The notes below the pieces were generated by a model. The model was not told the DNA's origin. It was given only the letters and a program-made list of their open reading frames with translations, and ran no database searches. Of a DNA stretch of 64,000 bases, positions 43,279 to 52,398 are shown piece by piece. The stretch lies in contig NZ_JAEULO010000005.1 of NCBI RefSeq assembly GCF_016793705.1, positions 1-64,000 on the forward strand, read 5' to 3'. Numbering within the stretch: position 1 is the stretch's first letter; each line of letters starts with the position of its first letter. The DNA is from Tabrizicola sp. (lineage in GTDB: Bacteria > Pseudomonadota > Alphaproteobacteria > Rhodobacterales > Rhodobacteraceae). The translations under genes were made by a program, and so were the position numbers.

Positions 43279-44313
43279 TCACGCGAAAGCCGGGATGACT
43301 TCCTTGCAGAACAGTTCCAGCGACCGCTTCTGTTCCTTCAGGCCCAGGCCAAGGCTCGCGTAGTAGATGAACTCATCCACCCCGATCGCCTCGTATTCCT
43401 TCAGCTTGGCGATCACCTCGTCCGGCGTGCCGAACATCAGGTTCCGCGACAGCATCTCCGGGTCATACTCCGCCCGGTTGCCCAACTGGTCGAAGGGGAT
43501 CGACTTCGGAAAGCCGTTCTCCACATCGCCCATGTTCTTGAACAGGTTCTCGAACTGCGAAAGCTGCCGCTGCGCCGCGCGGACCGGGACCATCCAGTCC
43601 TCCTTCCGGTCATAGAGCGCGGTATGGCGCATCATCGCCATCGTCGGCCGCTTGGCGCCGGGGTTGTTCGCCACCGCCTCGTTCAGCCGGTCCATATAGG
43701 CCTGCGCCTCGCCCATGTCGCGGGTCAGGGGCCAGGACTGGATGTTGCAGCCCTGCTTGACCGCATAGTCATAGGTGATCGGCGCCCGTGCCGCGACCCA
43801 GACCGGCACCTCCTTCTGCAAGGGCTTCGGGCAAGAGGTCGAGGCCGGGAAGCTCCAGTGCTCGCCGTTGTGCTCGGTATCGCCCTGCCACAGCGCGCGG
43901 ATCACCGGCAGCATCTCCTGCATGTAACGCCAGGCGTCGGTCTGCTTCAGCCCCGGCCGCATCCGGTCGAACTCGCGCTGATAGGCGCCCGAGCCGATGC
44001 CGAACTCCAGCCGCCCGCCCGAGATCAGGTCGACGAAGGCCGCCTCCCCCGCCGCCTTGATCGGATGCCAGTAGGGCGCGGCGATGACCGCGGTCCCGAG
44101 GCGGATGTTCGACGTCTCTCCCGCCCACCAGGTCAGGATCGAAAACGGGTTCGGCGCGATGGTCATCTCCAGCGCGTGATGCTCCGCCGCCCAGGCGATG
44201 CGGAACCCGCCCCGGTCGGCCATCTGCACCATTTCCAGCGTGTGCTTGGCCACATCCTTCATGTCGAGCGTGTCGTCGATTCGCTCCATGTTGATCGCAA
44301 GGTGGAATTTCAT
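43279..44313 (-). CDS. Luciferase-like (LLM) flavin-dependent monooxygenase
   Basis: 344 residues, TIM-barrel of the bacterial-luciferase family: EHHALEMTIAPNPFSILTWW, NIRLGTAVIAAPYWHPIKAA and GRLEFGIGSGAYQREFDRM. It uses FMNH2 from a separate reductase, probably the one encoded at 46736. C-terminal MFGTPDEVIAKLKEYEAIGV. Substrate unknown. Transcribed with the aldehyde dehydrogenase (19-base gap); start ATG 44313. Confidence 0.9.
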   Translation of the reverse strand: MKFHLAINMERIDDTLDMKDVAKHTLEMVQMADRGGFRIAWAAEHHALEMTIAPNPFSILTWWAGETSNIRLGTAVIAAPYWHPIKAAGEAAFVDLISGGRLEFGIGSGAYQREFDRMRPGLKQTDAWRYMQEMLPVIRALWQGDTEHNGEHWSFPASTSCPKPLQKEVPVWVAARAPITYDYAVKQGCNIQSWPLTRDMGEAQAYMDRLNEAVANNPGAKRPTMAMMRHTALYDRKEDWMVPVRAAQRQLSQFENLFKNMGDVENGFPKSIPFDQLGNRAEYDPEMLSRNLMFGTPDEVIAKLKEYEAIGVDEFIYYASLGLGLKEQKRSLELFCKEVIPAFA

Positions 44314-44332
44314 CTTCTATCTCCCTGAAATA

Positions 44333-45805
44333 TCAGCGCATCACGAAGGGGTTGGCGATGGGCTCGGATGAGGTGTTGACCCAGATCGTCTTGGGCCTGG
44401 TGTAGTCGTACAGGGCCTGGAACCCGCTCTCGCGGCCGTAGCCCGATCCCTTGACGCCGCCAAAGGCCGCGATGGGCGAGACGGCGCGGTAGGTGTTCAC
44501 CCAGACGATCCCGGCGCGAATGGCCTTCGCCACCCGCATCTGCCGCGCCCCGTCGCGGGTGAAGATCCCGGCGGCCAGCCCATGCTCCGACCGGTTCGCC
44601 AAAGCGATGGCCTCCTCCTCGGTCCTGAAGCGCAGTACCGACAGCACCGGCCCGAAGAGTTCCGTATCCACGATGGTCAGGTCGGGAGACGGGCAGTCGA
44701 TGATCGTCGGCTCGTAATAGGTCCCGCCCAGCGCGGGTTGCCTGCCCCCGGTCAGGACCGTCGCGCCTTCCGTCACCGCCAAAGCCACCTGCGCCTCGAT
44801 GTGCCGCAGCTGGCCCTCGGTGCAAAGCGGCCCCATCTGCGTCTCGTCCGCCAGCGGATCGCCAATGCGAATGGCCTGCGCCGCCGCCACCATCCGTGCC
44901 AGGAATTCGTCGGCCACCGCCTCATGCACGATCAGCCGCGACCCCGCGACACAGCTCTGCCCCGTCGCGCCGAAAATCCCGGCCACCGACCCGTTCACCG
45001 CGCTTTCCAGATCGGCGTCCTCGAACACCACGAAGGGCGATTTCCCCCCCAGCTCCAGCGACACCTCCGCGAAATTCTCCGCCGAGTTCCGCACGATATG
45101 CCGCGCCGCAGTCGGCCCGCCGGTGAAGGACACCCGCGCCACCAGGGGATGCGAGGTCAAGACCCGCCCCACCTCGCCATGCCCGGAAATGATGTTCACC
45201 ACCCCCGCAGGAAACCCAGCCTCCGCGATGAGGCGGCCAAACTCCAGCATCGGTACCGAGGCGTGCTCCGACACCTTCAGCACCACCGTATTCCCCGCCG
45301 CGAGCGCCGGCCCCAGTTTCACCGCCGACAGGAACAGCTGCGAATTCCACGGCACCACCGCCGCCACCACACCCAGCGGTTCCCGGTTGGTGAAGACCAG
45401 CAAATCCGGCTTGTCGATCGGCAGCACCTCGCCGCTGATCTTGTCCGCCGCCCCGGCATAGAAATGGAAGAACTCCGCGATATACTTCGCCTGCCAGCGC
45501 GTCTCCTTCAGCATCTTGCCGGTGTCCAGCGTCTCCGCCCGCCCCAGCTCCTCCGACGCCTCTGCCAGCAGATCGCCGAGCTTCCGCAGGCACTTCCCCC
45601 GCGCCGAGGGCGTCATCCGCCCCCATTCGCCCGAAAGCGCCCGGTCCGCCGCCCTGACCGCCCGGTCGACGTCCCTACCCGTCGCCTCCGGCACCTCGGC
45701 CCAAACCGCTCCCGTCACCGGAGACACCGACGGAAACACCGCCCCGTCCGAGGCGGAAACCCAGTCCCCGTCAATCAGCATCTGGCAGCGCTTGATCTCA
45801 GCCAT
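44333..45805 (-). CDS. NAD(P)-dependent aldehyde dehydrogenase
   Basis: 490 residues. Catalytic Cys in GATGQSCVAGSRL, general-base Glu in LELGGKSPF, and cofactor-binding VVPWNSQL and SFTGGPTAA. Closest general type: betaine/4-guanidinobutyraldehyde-like dehydrogenases. It should oxidise an aldehyde to an acid. First gene of the leftward arm; the tandem palindromes lie 55-85 bases before its ATG (45805). Substrate probably the product of the monooxygenase or a hydrolase step. Confidence 0.9.
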   Translation of the reverse strand: MAEIKRCQMLIDGDWVSASDGAVFPSVSPVTGAVWAEVPEATGRDVDRAVRAADRALSGEWGRMTPSARGKCLRKLGDLLAEASEELGRAETLDTGKMLKETRWQAKYIAEFFHFYAGAADKISGEVLPIDKPDLLVFTNREPLGVVAAVVPWNSQLFLSAVKLGPALAAGNTVVLKVSEHASVPMLEFGRLIAEAGFPAGVVNIISGHGEVGRVLTSHPLVARVSFTGGPTAARHIVRNSAENFAEVSLELGGKSPFVVFEDADLESAVNGSVAGIFGATGQSCVAGSRLIVHEAVADEFLARMVAAAQAIRIGDPLADETQMGPLCTEGQLRHIEAQVALAVTEGATVLTGGRQPALGGTYYEPTIIDCPSPDLTIVDTELFGPVLSVLRFRTEEEAIALANRSEHGLAAGIFTRDGARQMRVAKAIRAGIVWVNTYRAVSPIAAFGGVKGSGYGRESGFQALYDYTRPKTIWVNTSSEPIANPFVMR

Positions 45806-45859
45806 CTCGGTCCTCCGCAGCTTCCCCCGTTGATGCCGCGCCGAAATGCCGCATGTTTC

Positions 45860-45890
45860 CGAAATTTCGCCATTGGTTGACGAAATTTCG
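45860..45890. promoter_or_regulatory. Two tandem palindromes CGAAATTTCG between divergent arms
   Basis: The 10-base perfect palindrome CGAAATTTCG occurs at 45860-45869 and 45881-45890, centres 21 bases (two helix turns) apart, in the 145-base divergent region. Both promoters should lie here. Likely bound by two dimers of a regulator not encoded nearby. Confidence 0.65.
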
Positions 45891-45950
45891 AAACTCGACC
45901 GCGGACTGCGATGGCAAACGAAAGCACCACCGGGAAAGGAGGCCGCTGCG

Positions 45951-46739
45951 ATGATCGACCCCCACGGCACCGTCTATGACCTGACCGGCCCCGAGGCCGC
46001 CCCGGTCGTCGTGCTGATCCACGGCCTCGGCCTCACCCGCGCCGTCTGGCAGTGGCTGACGCCCGACCTAAGCCGCTTTCGCGTCCTGAGCTATGACCTC
46101 ATCGGCCATGGGCAGTCCGCCCCGCCCGAGGGGCAACCCACGCTCCGCGACCTCGCGGCGCAACTTGCCGCGCTTCTCGACCACCTGGACATCGACCGGG
46201 CCGCCATCGTCGGCTTCTCGCTCGGCGGCATGATCGCCCGCCGCTTCGCGCAGGACCACCCGGCCCGCACCGCCGCCCTCGTCATCCTGCATTCCGCCCA
46301 TCGCCGCAGCGAAAAGGCGCAAGCCGCCATCCTGTTCCGCGTCGCACAGGCCGAGGAGCACGGCCCCGCCGCCACGGTCGAACTGGCGCTGGAGCGCTGG
46401 TATACCGAAGCCTGCCGCACAGCCCGGCCCGACCTGATGGACCTGACCCGCCGCTGGGTCTTGGCCAACGACCCGAAGGTCTACCCCAGGCTCTACCGCA
46501 TCCTCGCGCATGGCGTGGACGAGATCGTCGCGCCAAGACCACCGATCTCTTGCCCGACCCTCGTCCTCACCGGCGACGAAGACCACGGCAACAACCCCGA
46601 AATGTCCATCGCCATCGCCACCGAAATCCCCCGCGCGCGGCTCGTCATCCTGAAAGGCCTCCGCCACATGGCGCTGGCCGAGGACCCGCCCGCGGTAAAC
46701 CGCCCCGTAGTCGGTTTCCTCACCGAGGTGCTCAGATGA
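45951..46739 (+). CDS. Alpha/beta-fold hydrolase
   Basis: 262 residues: oxyanion-hole VVVLIHGLGLTRAVW, nucleophile elbow VGFSLGGMIAR with Ser about 94, catalytic Asp in VLTGDEDHGNN and His in LRHMALAEDP. Similar in outline to beta-ketoadipate enol-lactonase and esterase groups. The ATG at 45951 has a strong AAAGGAGG site; the longer frame starting at 45846 runs through the operator and is rejected. Its stop overlaps the flavin reductase ATG. Confidence 0.88.
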   Translation: MIDPHGTVYDLTGPEAAPVVVLIHGLGLTRAVWQWLTPDLSRFRVLSYDLIGHGQSAPPEGQPTLRDLAAQLAALLDHLDIDRAAIVGFSLGGMIARRFAQDHPARTAALVILHSAHRRSEKAQAAILFRVAQAEEHGPAATVELALERWYTEACRTARPDLMDLTRRWVLANDPKVYPRLYRILAHGVDEIVAPRPPISCPTLVLTGDEDHGNNPEMSIAIATEIPRARLVILKGLRHMALAEDPPAVNRPVVGFLTEVLR

Positions 46740-47647
46740 CCCGGATCGACCCCCGCGCGCTGCGCAACGCCTTCGGCACCTTCGCGACCGGCGTCACCGT
46801 GATCACCACGCGGCAAGCGGACGGCACGCCCCGCGGCTTCACCGCGAACAGCTTCACCTCCGTCTCGCTCGACCCGCCGCTCCTCCTCGTCTGCCTCGCC
46901 AAGACCGCGCATTCGGCGGATGTCTTCGCCGAGGCTCCGCATTTCGCCGTCAACATCCTCGCCGAAGACCAGAAAGCCGTCTCCGGCCTCTTCGCCTCGC
47001 GCACCCCGGACAAGTTCCAGAACTGCGCCTGGACACCCGGCCACGCGGGGGTTCCCCTGCTTGACGGCGCGCTGGCGCAATTCGCCTGCGCGAACCACCA
47101 GCTTGTCGACGCGGGCGACCACCTGATCCTGATCGGCCGGATCGAGGCCTTCGCCACCAACGAAGGCCAACCCCTCGGCTATTTCCGGGGCAACTACTTC
47201 TCCATCGGCATCGAGCGCGACCTCGCCGAAGCCGCCGCTGCCGCGAAAGGCAGCCGCCTCGGCGCGGTTCTGGCCTGCAACGGCGGCGTGCTCCTCAAGG
47301 ACGATCACGGCGCACTGAGCCTGCCCCTCGCCCCGCAGCCCACGCTCGACAGCCTGACCGCCGCGCTGACGGCACAGGGCCTGATGCCCACCATCGACTT
47401 CGTCTACGCCGCCTTCGATGACCGCACGACCGGCGGCCATGCGGTCTATTACCACGGCAAGGTCTCCGGCACCCTGCCGCAGGGCTACCGCATCCTGCCG
47501 CTCGCCGACCTCGCCAAAGCGCCGCTCGCCAACCCGACCGAGGCGCAGATGCTCGCCCGCTATGCCGACGACTTCAGGAACGGCAGCTTCACCCTCTACC
47601 ACGGCACCGAAACCTCGGGTCATGTCCGCCAGATCGGCGCCCGCTGA
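46736..47647 (+). CDS. Flavin reductase with C-terminal extension
   Basis: 303 residues against about 170 usual. Residues 1-165 are the flavin reductase domain (FGTFATGVTVITTRQADGTP, FTANSFTSVSLDPPLLLVCL). Residues 170-303 are extra: GSRLGAVLACNGGVLLKDD, DFVYAAFDDRTTGGHAVYYH and LPQGYRILPLADLAKAPLAN, whose strand order resembles a Nudix-like fold without a Nudix box. It would supply reduced FMN to the monooxygenase. ATGA overlap with the hydrolase. Confidence 0.88.
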   Translation: MTRIDPRALRNAFGTFATGVTVITTRQADGTPRGFTANSFTSVSLDPPLLLVCLAKTAHSADVFAEAPHFAVNILAEDQKAVSGLFASRTPDKFQNCAWTPGHAGVPLLDGALAQFACANHQLVDAGDHLILIGRIEAFATNEGQPLGYFRGNYFSIGIERDLAEAAAAAKGSRLGAVLACNGGVLLKDDHGALSLPLAPQPTLDSLTAALTAQGLMPTIDFVYAAFDDRTTGGHAVYYHGKVSGTLPQGYRILPLADLAKAPLANPTEAQMLARYADDFRNGSFTLYHGTETSGHVRQIGAR

Positions 47648-47664
47648 GACAGAAAGGAAATCCC

Positions 47665-48270
47665 ATGTCCCTCCCCGAACTCCGCAAGCTTGTGACCTAT
47701 GACGAGGATACCGTCAGCGACGGCGGTCGCGCCTGCACCCCGCCGCTCCGCATGATCGCGGTCGCCGCCGTGGTGACGAACCCCTGGTATGGGCGCGGTT
47801 TCGTCGAAGACCTTGGCCCCGAAATCCGCCGCATGGGACCTGCCTTGGGCCAACTCCTGACCGACCGCCTGATCCGCCTCGCGGGCGGGGGCGACAAGAT
47901 CGAGGCCTATGGCAAGGCCGCCCTCTGCGGCACCGCCTGCGAGCTGGAACATTGCTCGGCGCTGATCCACACCCTGCGTTTCGGCAACTTCTTCCGCGAG
48001 GCGGTGGGGGCGAAGACCTACCTCGGCTTCACCAACAGCCGCGGCCCCGCCAACACGCAACTCCAGATCCCGCTGATGGACAAGCACGACGCCGGGCGCC
48101 GCTCGCACTATCTGACGGTGCAGTTCTCGGTCCCCGATGCACCGGGCCATGACGAGCTGGTCATCGCCCTCGGCGCGTCGCTCGGGGGCCGCCCGCACCA
48201 CCGCATCGGCGACCGCTACCAGGACCTGAAGGAAATGGGCGGCGAGGTCGACAACCCGGCGGGGGTCTGA
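47665..48270 (+). CDS. DUF1185 family protein (amino-acid-synthesis-like)
   Basis: 201 residues starting MSLPELRKLVTYDEDTVSDG and containing NPWYGRGFVEDLGPEIRRMG, YGKAALCGTACELEHCSALIH and SRGPANTQLQIPLMDKHDAG, the PF06684 pattern. Crystal structures of this family showed a chorismate-mutase-like fold; a role in amino-acid metabolism was only suggested. Here it ends an operon with hydrolase and flavin reductase (17-base gap). Hairpin repeat copy 3 begins at its stop codon. Confidence 0.88.
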   Translation: MSLPELRKLVTYDEDTVSDGGRACTPPLRMIAVAAVVTNPWYGRGFVEDLGPEIRRMGPALGQLLTDRLIRLAGGGDKIEAYGKAALCGTACELEHCSALIHTLRFGNFFREAVGAKTYLGFTNSRGPANTQLQIPLMDKHDAGRRSHYLTVQFSVPDAPGHDELVIALGASLGGRPHHRIGDRYQDLKEMGGEVDNPAGV

Positions 48271-48350
48271 CGGCCCCTCCTCGTTCGCCTTCGGCTCCTC
48301 GTCGGTCAGTCCCGGCGAGGAGAAACGAAGTGCACGACGAGCGGACCGTC
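48269..48350. repeat. Dispersed long-hairpin repeat, copy 3
   Basis: Outer pair GACGG (48269-48273, including the TGA of the DUF1185 gene) with CCGTC (48346-48350); core CTCGTTCG...CGACGAG at 48280-48341 with inner CTCCTCG/CGAGGAG. It separates the convergent DUF1185 and ychF genes. Confidence 0.75.
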
Positions 48351-48429
48351 AGAGTGTTAACCCCATCCTGACGCCCGCGCCCAACCCATTGAAATCACTC
48401 AGGTCGAAATCTTGCCCTGCGTGGACAGA

Positions 48430-49527
48430 TCACCCATTGAACAGGAAGTGCAGCACGTCTCCGTCCTTCACTTCGTAGGTCTTCCCCTCGACCCGGAACT
48501 TGCCCGCTTCCTTGGCCCCCGCCTCGCCGTTCCCGGCGATATAGTCGTCATAGGCCACGGTTTCCGCCCGGATGAACCCCTTCTCGAAATCCCCGTGGAT
48601 CACCCCCGCCGCCTGCGGGGCAAGCGTCCCTTTCGTGATCGTCCAGGCCCGCGCCTCTTTCGGCCCGACGGTGAAATAGGTCTGCAAGCCCAGCAGCGCG
48701 TAACCCGCCTTGATCAGCCGGTCGAGCCCCGCCTCGTGCAGCCCCATCTCCTCCAGGAACATGACCGCCTCGTCCTCGGGAAGCTGCGCCAGCTCCTCCT
48801 CGATCCGGGCCGAGATCACCACCGAGGCTGCGCCCTGCTTCGCCGCCATCTCGGCCACCCGGTCCGACTGGGAGTTGCCCTCGGCCGCACAAGCCTCCTC
48901 GACATTGCAGACATAGAGCACCGGCTTCGCCGTCAGCAGTTGCAGCATCCGCCACTGCCTGCGGTCGTCCTCGGCGATCTTCAGCGACCGCGCCGGTCTG
49001 CCCTCGGCCAGCGCCGCCTGCGCGGCCCGCAGCAGCCGATCCTGGTCCTGCACCTCCTGATCCCCGCCGCGCAGCTTCTTGGCCAACGCCGCCAGCCGCC
49101 GCTCGACCGATTCCAGATCCGCCAGCATCAGCTCGGTCTCGATCGTCTCGGCATCGGCCACCGGGTCGATCCGGCCCTCTACATGGGTGATGTCCCCGTC
49201 CTCGAAGCAGCGCAGCACATGGGCAATCGCGTCGCATTCGCGGATGTTGGCAAGGAACTGGTTGCCGAGCCCCTCCCCCTTCGACGCCCCGCGCACGAGG
49301 CCCGCGATATCGACGAAGGTCATCCGCGTCGGGATTATCTGCTTCGACCCGGCAATCCCGGCCAGCTTCTCCAGCCGGGCATCCGGTACCGAGACCTCGC
49401 CGACGTTCGGCTCGATGGTGCAGAACGGGAAGTTCGCCGCCTGCGCCGCCGCCGTCCGGGTCAGCGCGTTAAAGAGGGTGGACTTGCCCACATTCGGCAG
49501 CCCGACGATGCCCATCCTGAAACCCAT
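48430..49527 (-). CDS. ychF: Redox-regulated ATPase YchF
   Basis: 365 residues, the family's exact usual length. G1 GLPNVGKSTLFNALT, switch region with TIEPNVG and DIAGLVRGASKGEGLGNQFL, a coiled-coil arm (about 130-200) and a C-terminal TGS domain (LQTYFTVGPKEARAW). An Obg-like ATPase bound to ribosomes. ATG 49527 (MGFRMGIVGLPN) chosen; the upstream ATG at 49539 adds four residues. Confidence 0.96.
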   Translation of the reverse strand: MGFRMGIVGLPNVGKSTLFNALTRTAAAQAANFPFCTIEPNVGEVSVPDARLEKLAGIAGSKQIIPTRMTFVDIAGLVRGASKGEGLGNQFLANIRECDAIAHVLRCFEDGDITHVEGRIDPVADAETIETELMLADLESVERRLAALAKKLRGGDQEVQDQDRLLRAAQAALAEGRPARSLKIAEDDRRQWRMLQLLTAKPVLYVCNVEEACAAEGNSQSDRVAEMAAKQGAASVVISARIEEELAQLPEDEAVMFLEEMGLHEAGLDRLIKAGYALLGLQTYFTVGPKEARAWTITKGTLAPQAAGVIHGDFEKGFIRAETVAYDDYIAGNGEAGAKEAGKFRVEGKTYEVKDGDVLHFLFNG

Positions 49528-49634
49528 GATGCCCTCCATTGGCGACGCGCCGCTTCTACGGGGGCGGAAGGCGAGGATCAAGGTTCCGCGACTCGGGCCC
49601 GTCCCGTAGGGTTATCGGCAAAGAGGAGACACCG

Positions 49635-50048
49635 ATGAGCTTCGATCCCTACATCCATTTCCAGGGCGACTGCCGCGCGGCGATGGAGGCCTACCGTCAG
49701 GTCTTCGGCGGCACGCTCAGCATCATGGGCTACGACCAGATGCCCGACGCCCCGCCCGAGCTGAAGGGCTCGCCCCTCGTCATGCACTCCACCCTTCACA
49801 TCGGCGGGCGCAGCCTGATGGCCTCGGACTTCCCACCGGGCCACGCGGGCGCGCCGCAGGCTTCCGTCACCATCAGCCACGAGGCCGGGTCCGACGCCGA
49901 GGCCAAGCGTATCTTCGCGGCGCTGGCCGAAGGCGGCAGCGTGATGATGGACTACCAGCCGACCTTCTGGTCGGACGGGTTCGGAATGCTGAAGGACCGC
50001 TTCGGCACGCACTGGATGATCTCGGCCCCCTGGCGGCAGCAGGGCTGA
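49635..50048 (+). CDS. VOC-family protein, PhnB/YjdN-like
   Basis: 137 residues with the PhnB-like start [20 protein letters not shown] and GYDQMPDAP, then [13 protein letters not shown] and [20 protein letters not shown] at the end. A dimeric small-molecule-binding fold; function unknown. Clear AAGAGGAGAC ribosome site. Upstream of trpA with a 62-base gap; divergent from ychF. Confidence 0.85.
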   Translation: MSFDPYIHFQGDCRAAMEAYRQVFGGTLSIMGYDQMPDAPPELKGSPLVMHSTLHIGGRSLMASDFPPGHAGAPQASVTISHEAGSDAEAKRIFAALAEGGSVMMDYQPTFWSDGFGMLKDRFGTHWMISAPWRQQG

Positions 50049-50110
50049 GCCGCTCCTTGATTTCCCCCGCTCGCCCGTGGCAGATGGGACCGGACTTGCA
50101 GGGGGCCAGC

Positions 50111-50902
50111 ATGACACGGATCGACGACACCTTCGCGCGGCTGAAAGCCCAGGGGAAGAAAGCCTTCGTCGCCTATATCATGGGCGGCGACCCTGACGAG
50201 GCGACCTCGCTGGCGGTCATGCAGGGCTTGCCCGGTGCCGGTGTCGACGTGATCGAGCTGGGGATGCCCTTCACCGACCCGATGGCCGATGGCCCGACGA
50301 TCCAGGCCGCGGGCCAGCGCGCGCTGGAAGGCGGCATGACCATGGACAAGGTCCTGAACATGGTCCGCGCCTTCCGGGCCGGGGACACCACCACGCCCAT
50401 CGTCCTGATGGGCTATTACAACCCGATCTATTCCCGCGGCGTCGACCGCTTCCTGAAGGACGCCATCGAGGCCGGGATCGACGGGCTCATCGTCGTCGAC
50501 CTGCCGCCCGAAGAGGACGACGAGCTTTGCATCCCGGCGCAGAAGGCGGGGCTGAACTTCATCCGCCTGGCCACACCCACGACCGACGACAAGCGCCTGC
50601 CGAAGGTGCTGCAGAACACTTCCGGCTTCGTCTACTACGTCTCGATCACCGGGATCACCGGCGCCGCCGCCGCCCAGGCGGGCGACGTTGCGCCCGAGGT
50701 GGCGCGGATCAAGCGGTCGACCGACCTGCCGGTGATCGTCGGCTTCGGGATCAACACGCCCGGGCAGGCGAAAGCCATCGCCAGCGTGGCCGACGGGGCC
50801 GTCGTGGGCTCGGCCATCGTCAAGGACATCGGCGCGGGCGTGCCGGTGGCCGAGGTGCTGGCACGGGTGAAGGCGCTGGCGGATGGAGCGCACTCGGCCT
50901 GA
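50111..50902 (+). CDS. trpA: Tryptophan synthase alpha chain
   Basis: 263 residues with catalytic Glu49 ([11 protein letters not shown]) and Asp60 ([10 protein letters not shown]), plus [10 protein letters not shown] and [10 protein letters not shown] phosphate-binding loops. Cleaves indole-3-glycerol phosphate. trpB and trpF are not in the window, normal for this lineage. ATG at 50111 (MTRIDDTF) chosen over the frame start at 50057. The MFS gene begins eight bases after its stop. Confidence 0.95.
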   Translation: MTRIDDTFARLKAQGKKAFVAYIMGGDPDEATSLAVMQGLPGAGVDVIELGMPFTDPMADGPTIQAAGQRALEGGMTMDKVLNMVRAFRAGDTTTPIVLMGYYNPIYSRGVDRFLKDAIEAGIDGLIVVDLPPEEDDELCIPAQKAGLNFIRLATPTTDDKRLPKVLQNTSGFVYYVSITGITGAAAAQAGDVAPEVARIKRSTDLPVIVGFGINTPGQAKAIASVADGAVVGSAIVKDIGAGVPVAEVLARVKALADGAHSA

Positions 50903-50909
50903 GGCTGCC

Positions 50910-52322
50910 ATGACCGCCGAATCCGCACCTGCCGGAACCGTCGCCGCACGCACGATCGCGCTGGTCGTTGCCTCGGCCCTGTTCATGGAGAACATCGACA
51001 GCACCATCCTTTCGACCGCCCTGCCGACCATCGCGTCGGACCTGCGGGTCGATCCGCTGGCGCTGAAGCTGGCGCTGACCTCCTATCTGGTCAGCCTTGC
51101 GATCTTCATTCCCCCGTCCGGATGGATCGCCGACCGCTTCGGCGCGCGACGGGTCTTCGCGGCCGCCGTGCTGGTCTTCATGGCCGGATCGGTGGCCTGC
51201 ACGACGGTGTCCACCCTGCCCGGCTTCGTCGTCGCGCGCTTCCTGCAAGGCATGGGCGGGGCGATGATGGTGCCGGTGGGGCGGCTGATCGTCGCCCGCA
51301 ACACGCCGAAGGAAGGCTTCGTCTCGGCGATGACCTGGCTGACCATGCCCGCCCTTCTGGGACCCGTCCTTGGGCCGCTTGTCGGCGGGGTGATCGTCAC
51401 CCACTACCCCTGGCACTGGATATTCCTCATCAACCTGCCCATCGGCCTCATCTGCCTGACGCTGGCGCTTCTGCTTCTGCCGCGCGAGGCGCCGCGCGCG
51501 GTCGGCCGCTTCGACGGGACGGGCTTCGTGCTCTCCGGGATCGCGCTGTCCGCGCTGATGCTGGGGTCGATGGAGTTGACCGAGATGACCGGCCCCTCGG
51601 CCGGAATGCTGGGCCTTCTGGCCATTGGCGCGCTGATGTCGGTGGCGCTGGTCTGGCACTGCAACCGGGTGTCGGAGCCGATCCTCGACTTCTCGCTCCT
51701 GCGCATCGCGACCTTTCGCGGCTCCGTCCTGGGCGGCACGCTGTTTCGCACCGGGATCGGCGCCATCCCCTTCCTCCTGCCCCTGATGCTGCAACTGGGC
51801 TTCGGCCTCTCGGCCATCGAATCCGGCGCGCTGACCTTCGTCTCGGCCCTTGGGGCGCTGTTCATGAAGCCGGTGAACGTCCGGATCCTGCGTCGCTTCG
51901 GCTTTCGCCAGGTGCTGCTGGTCAACGGAGTGCTGGCCATCATCTCGCTGGCGGTGATCGGGCTTTTCCGCGCCTCGACCCCCCATGCAGTGATCTACGC
52001 GGTGCTGTTCATCGGCGGCTGCCTGCGTTCGATCCAGTTCACCAGCCTCAACTCCATCGCCTTCGCCGACCTGAACCAGGAGCAGATGAGCCGCGCGACC
52101 TCGCTCTCCAGCGCGGCGCAGCAGGTGTCGCTGGGGCTTGGCGTCACGCTGGGTGCGACTGCCGTTGCCGCCAGCATGGCCTGGCGCGGCGGCGACATGC
52201 TGACCGCCGCCGACTTCCCCGCCGCATTCCTGATCGTGGCTGCCGTTTCGGCGCTGTCGCTCCTCGTGTTCCGCAGGCTTCCCGAGGACGCGGGCGCGCA
52301 GATGTCCGGCCGACCGAGGTGA
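50910..52322 (+). CDS. MFS transporter, DHA2 (14-helix) drug-efflux type
   Basis: 470 residues, about 14 membrane helices. Motif A at loop 2-3: GWIADRFGARRVFA; the DHA2 mark WHWIFLINLPIG near residue 170 and ENIDSTILSTALPTIA at the start. Likely proton-coupled multidrug or metabolite exporter. Eight bases after trpA; an alternative ATG at 50883 overlaps trpA. No local regulator. Confidence 0.9.
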   Translation: MTAESAPAGTVAARTIALVVASALFMENIDSTILSTALPTIASDLRVDPLALKLALTSYLVSLAIFIPPSGWIADRFGARRVFAAAVLVFMAGSVACTTVSTLPGFVVARFLQGMGGAMMVPVGRLIVARNTPKEGFVSAMTWLTMPALLGPVLGPLVGGVIVTHYPWHWIFLINLPIGLICLTLALLLLPREAPRAVGRFDGTGFVLSGIALSALMLGSMELTEMTGPSAGMLGLLAIGALMSVALVWHCNRVSEPILDFSLLRIATFRGSVLGGTLFRTGIGAIPFLLPLMLQLGFGLSAIESGALTFVSALGALFMKPVNVRILRRFGFRQVLLVNGVLAIISLAVIGLFRASTPHAVIYAVLFIGGCLRSIQFTSLNSIAFADLNQEQMSRATSLSSAAQQVSLGLGVTLGATAVAASMAWRGGDMLTAADFPAAFLIVAAVSALSLLVFRRLPEDAGAQMSGRPR

Positions 52323-52360
52323 CCGCCCCGCAGAACCGATTGTGCGCGCGACCGTTCATT

Positions 52361-52379
52361 GGTAAGGCGTTCTTACCAG
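52361..52379. promoter_or_regulatory. Inverted repeat upstream of the hydroxy-acid oxidase gene
   Basis: TGGTAAG (52361-52367) and CTTACCA (52373-52379) around a GCGTT centre, 20-38 bases before the ATG. TGGT/ACCA half-sites recall FadR/LldR-type GntR operators, though the spacing is wider than the classical one. It would overlap the promoter or start region, so repression is expected. Confidence 0.5.
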
Positions 52380-52398
52380 TTTGACGAAGGAGCTGCGA

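Noticed and set aside
45846..45950. N-terminal extension of the alpha/beta hydrolase
   Set aside because: It would run through the tandem palindromes, lacks a ribosome site and is unlike the family start; ATG 45951 has a strong one.
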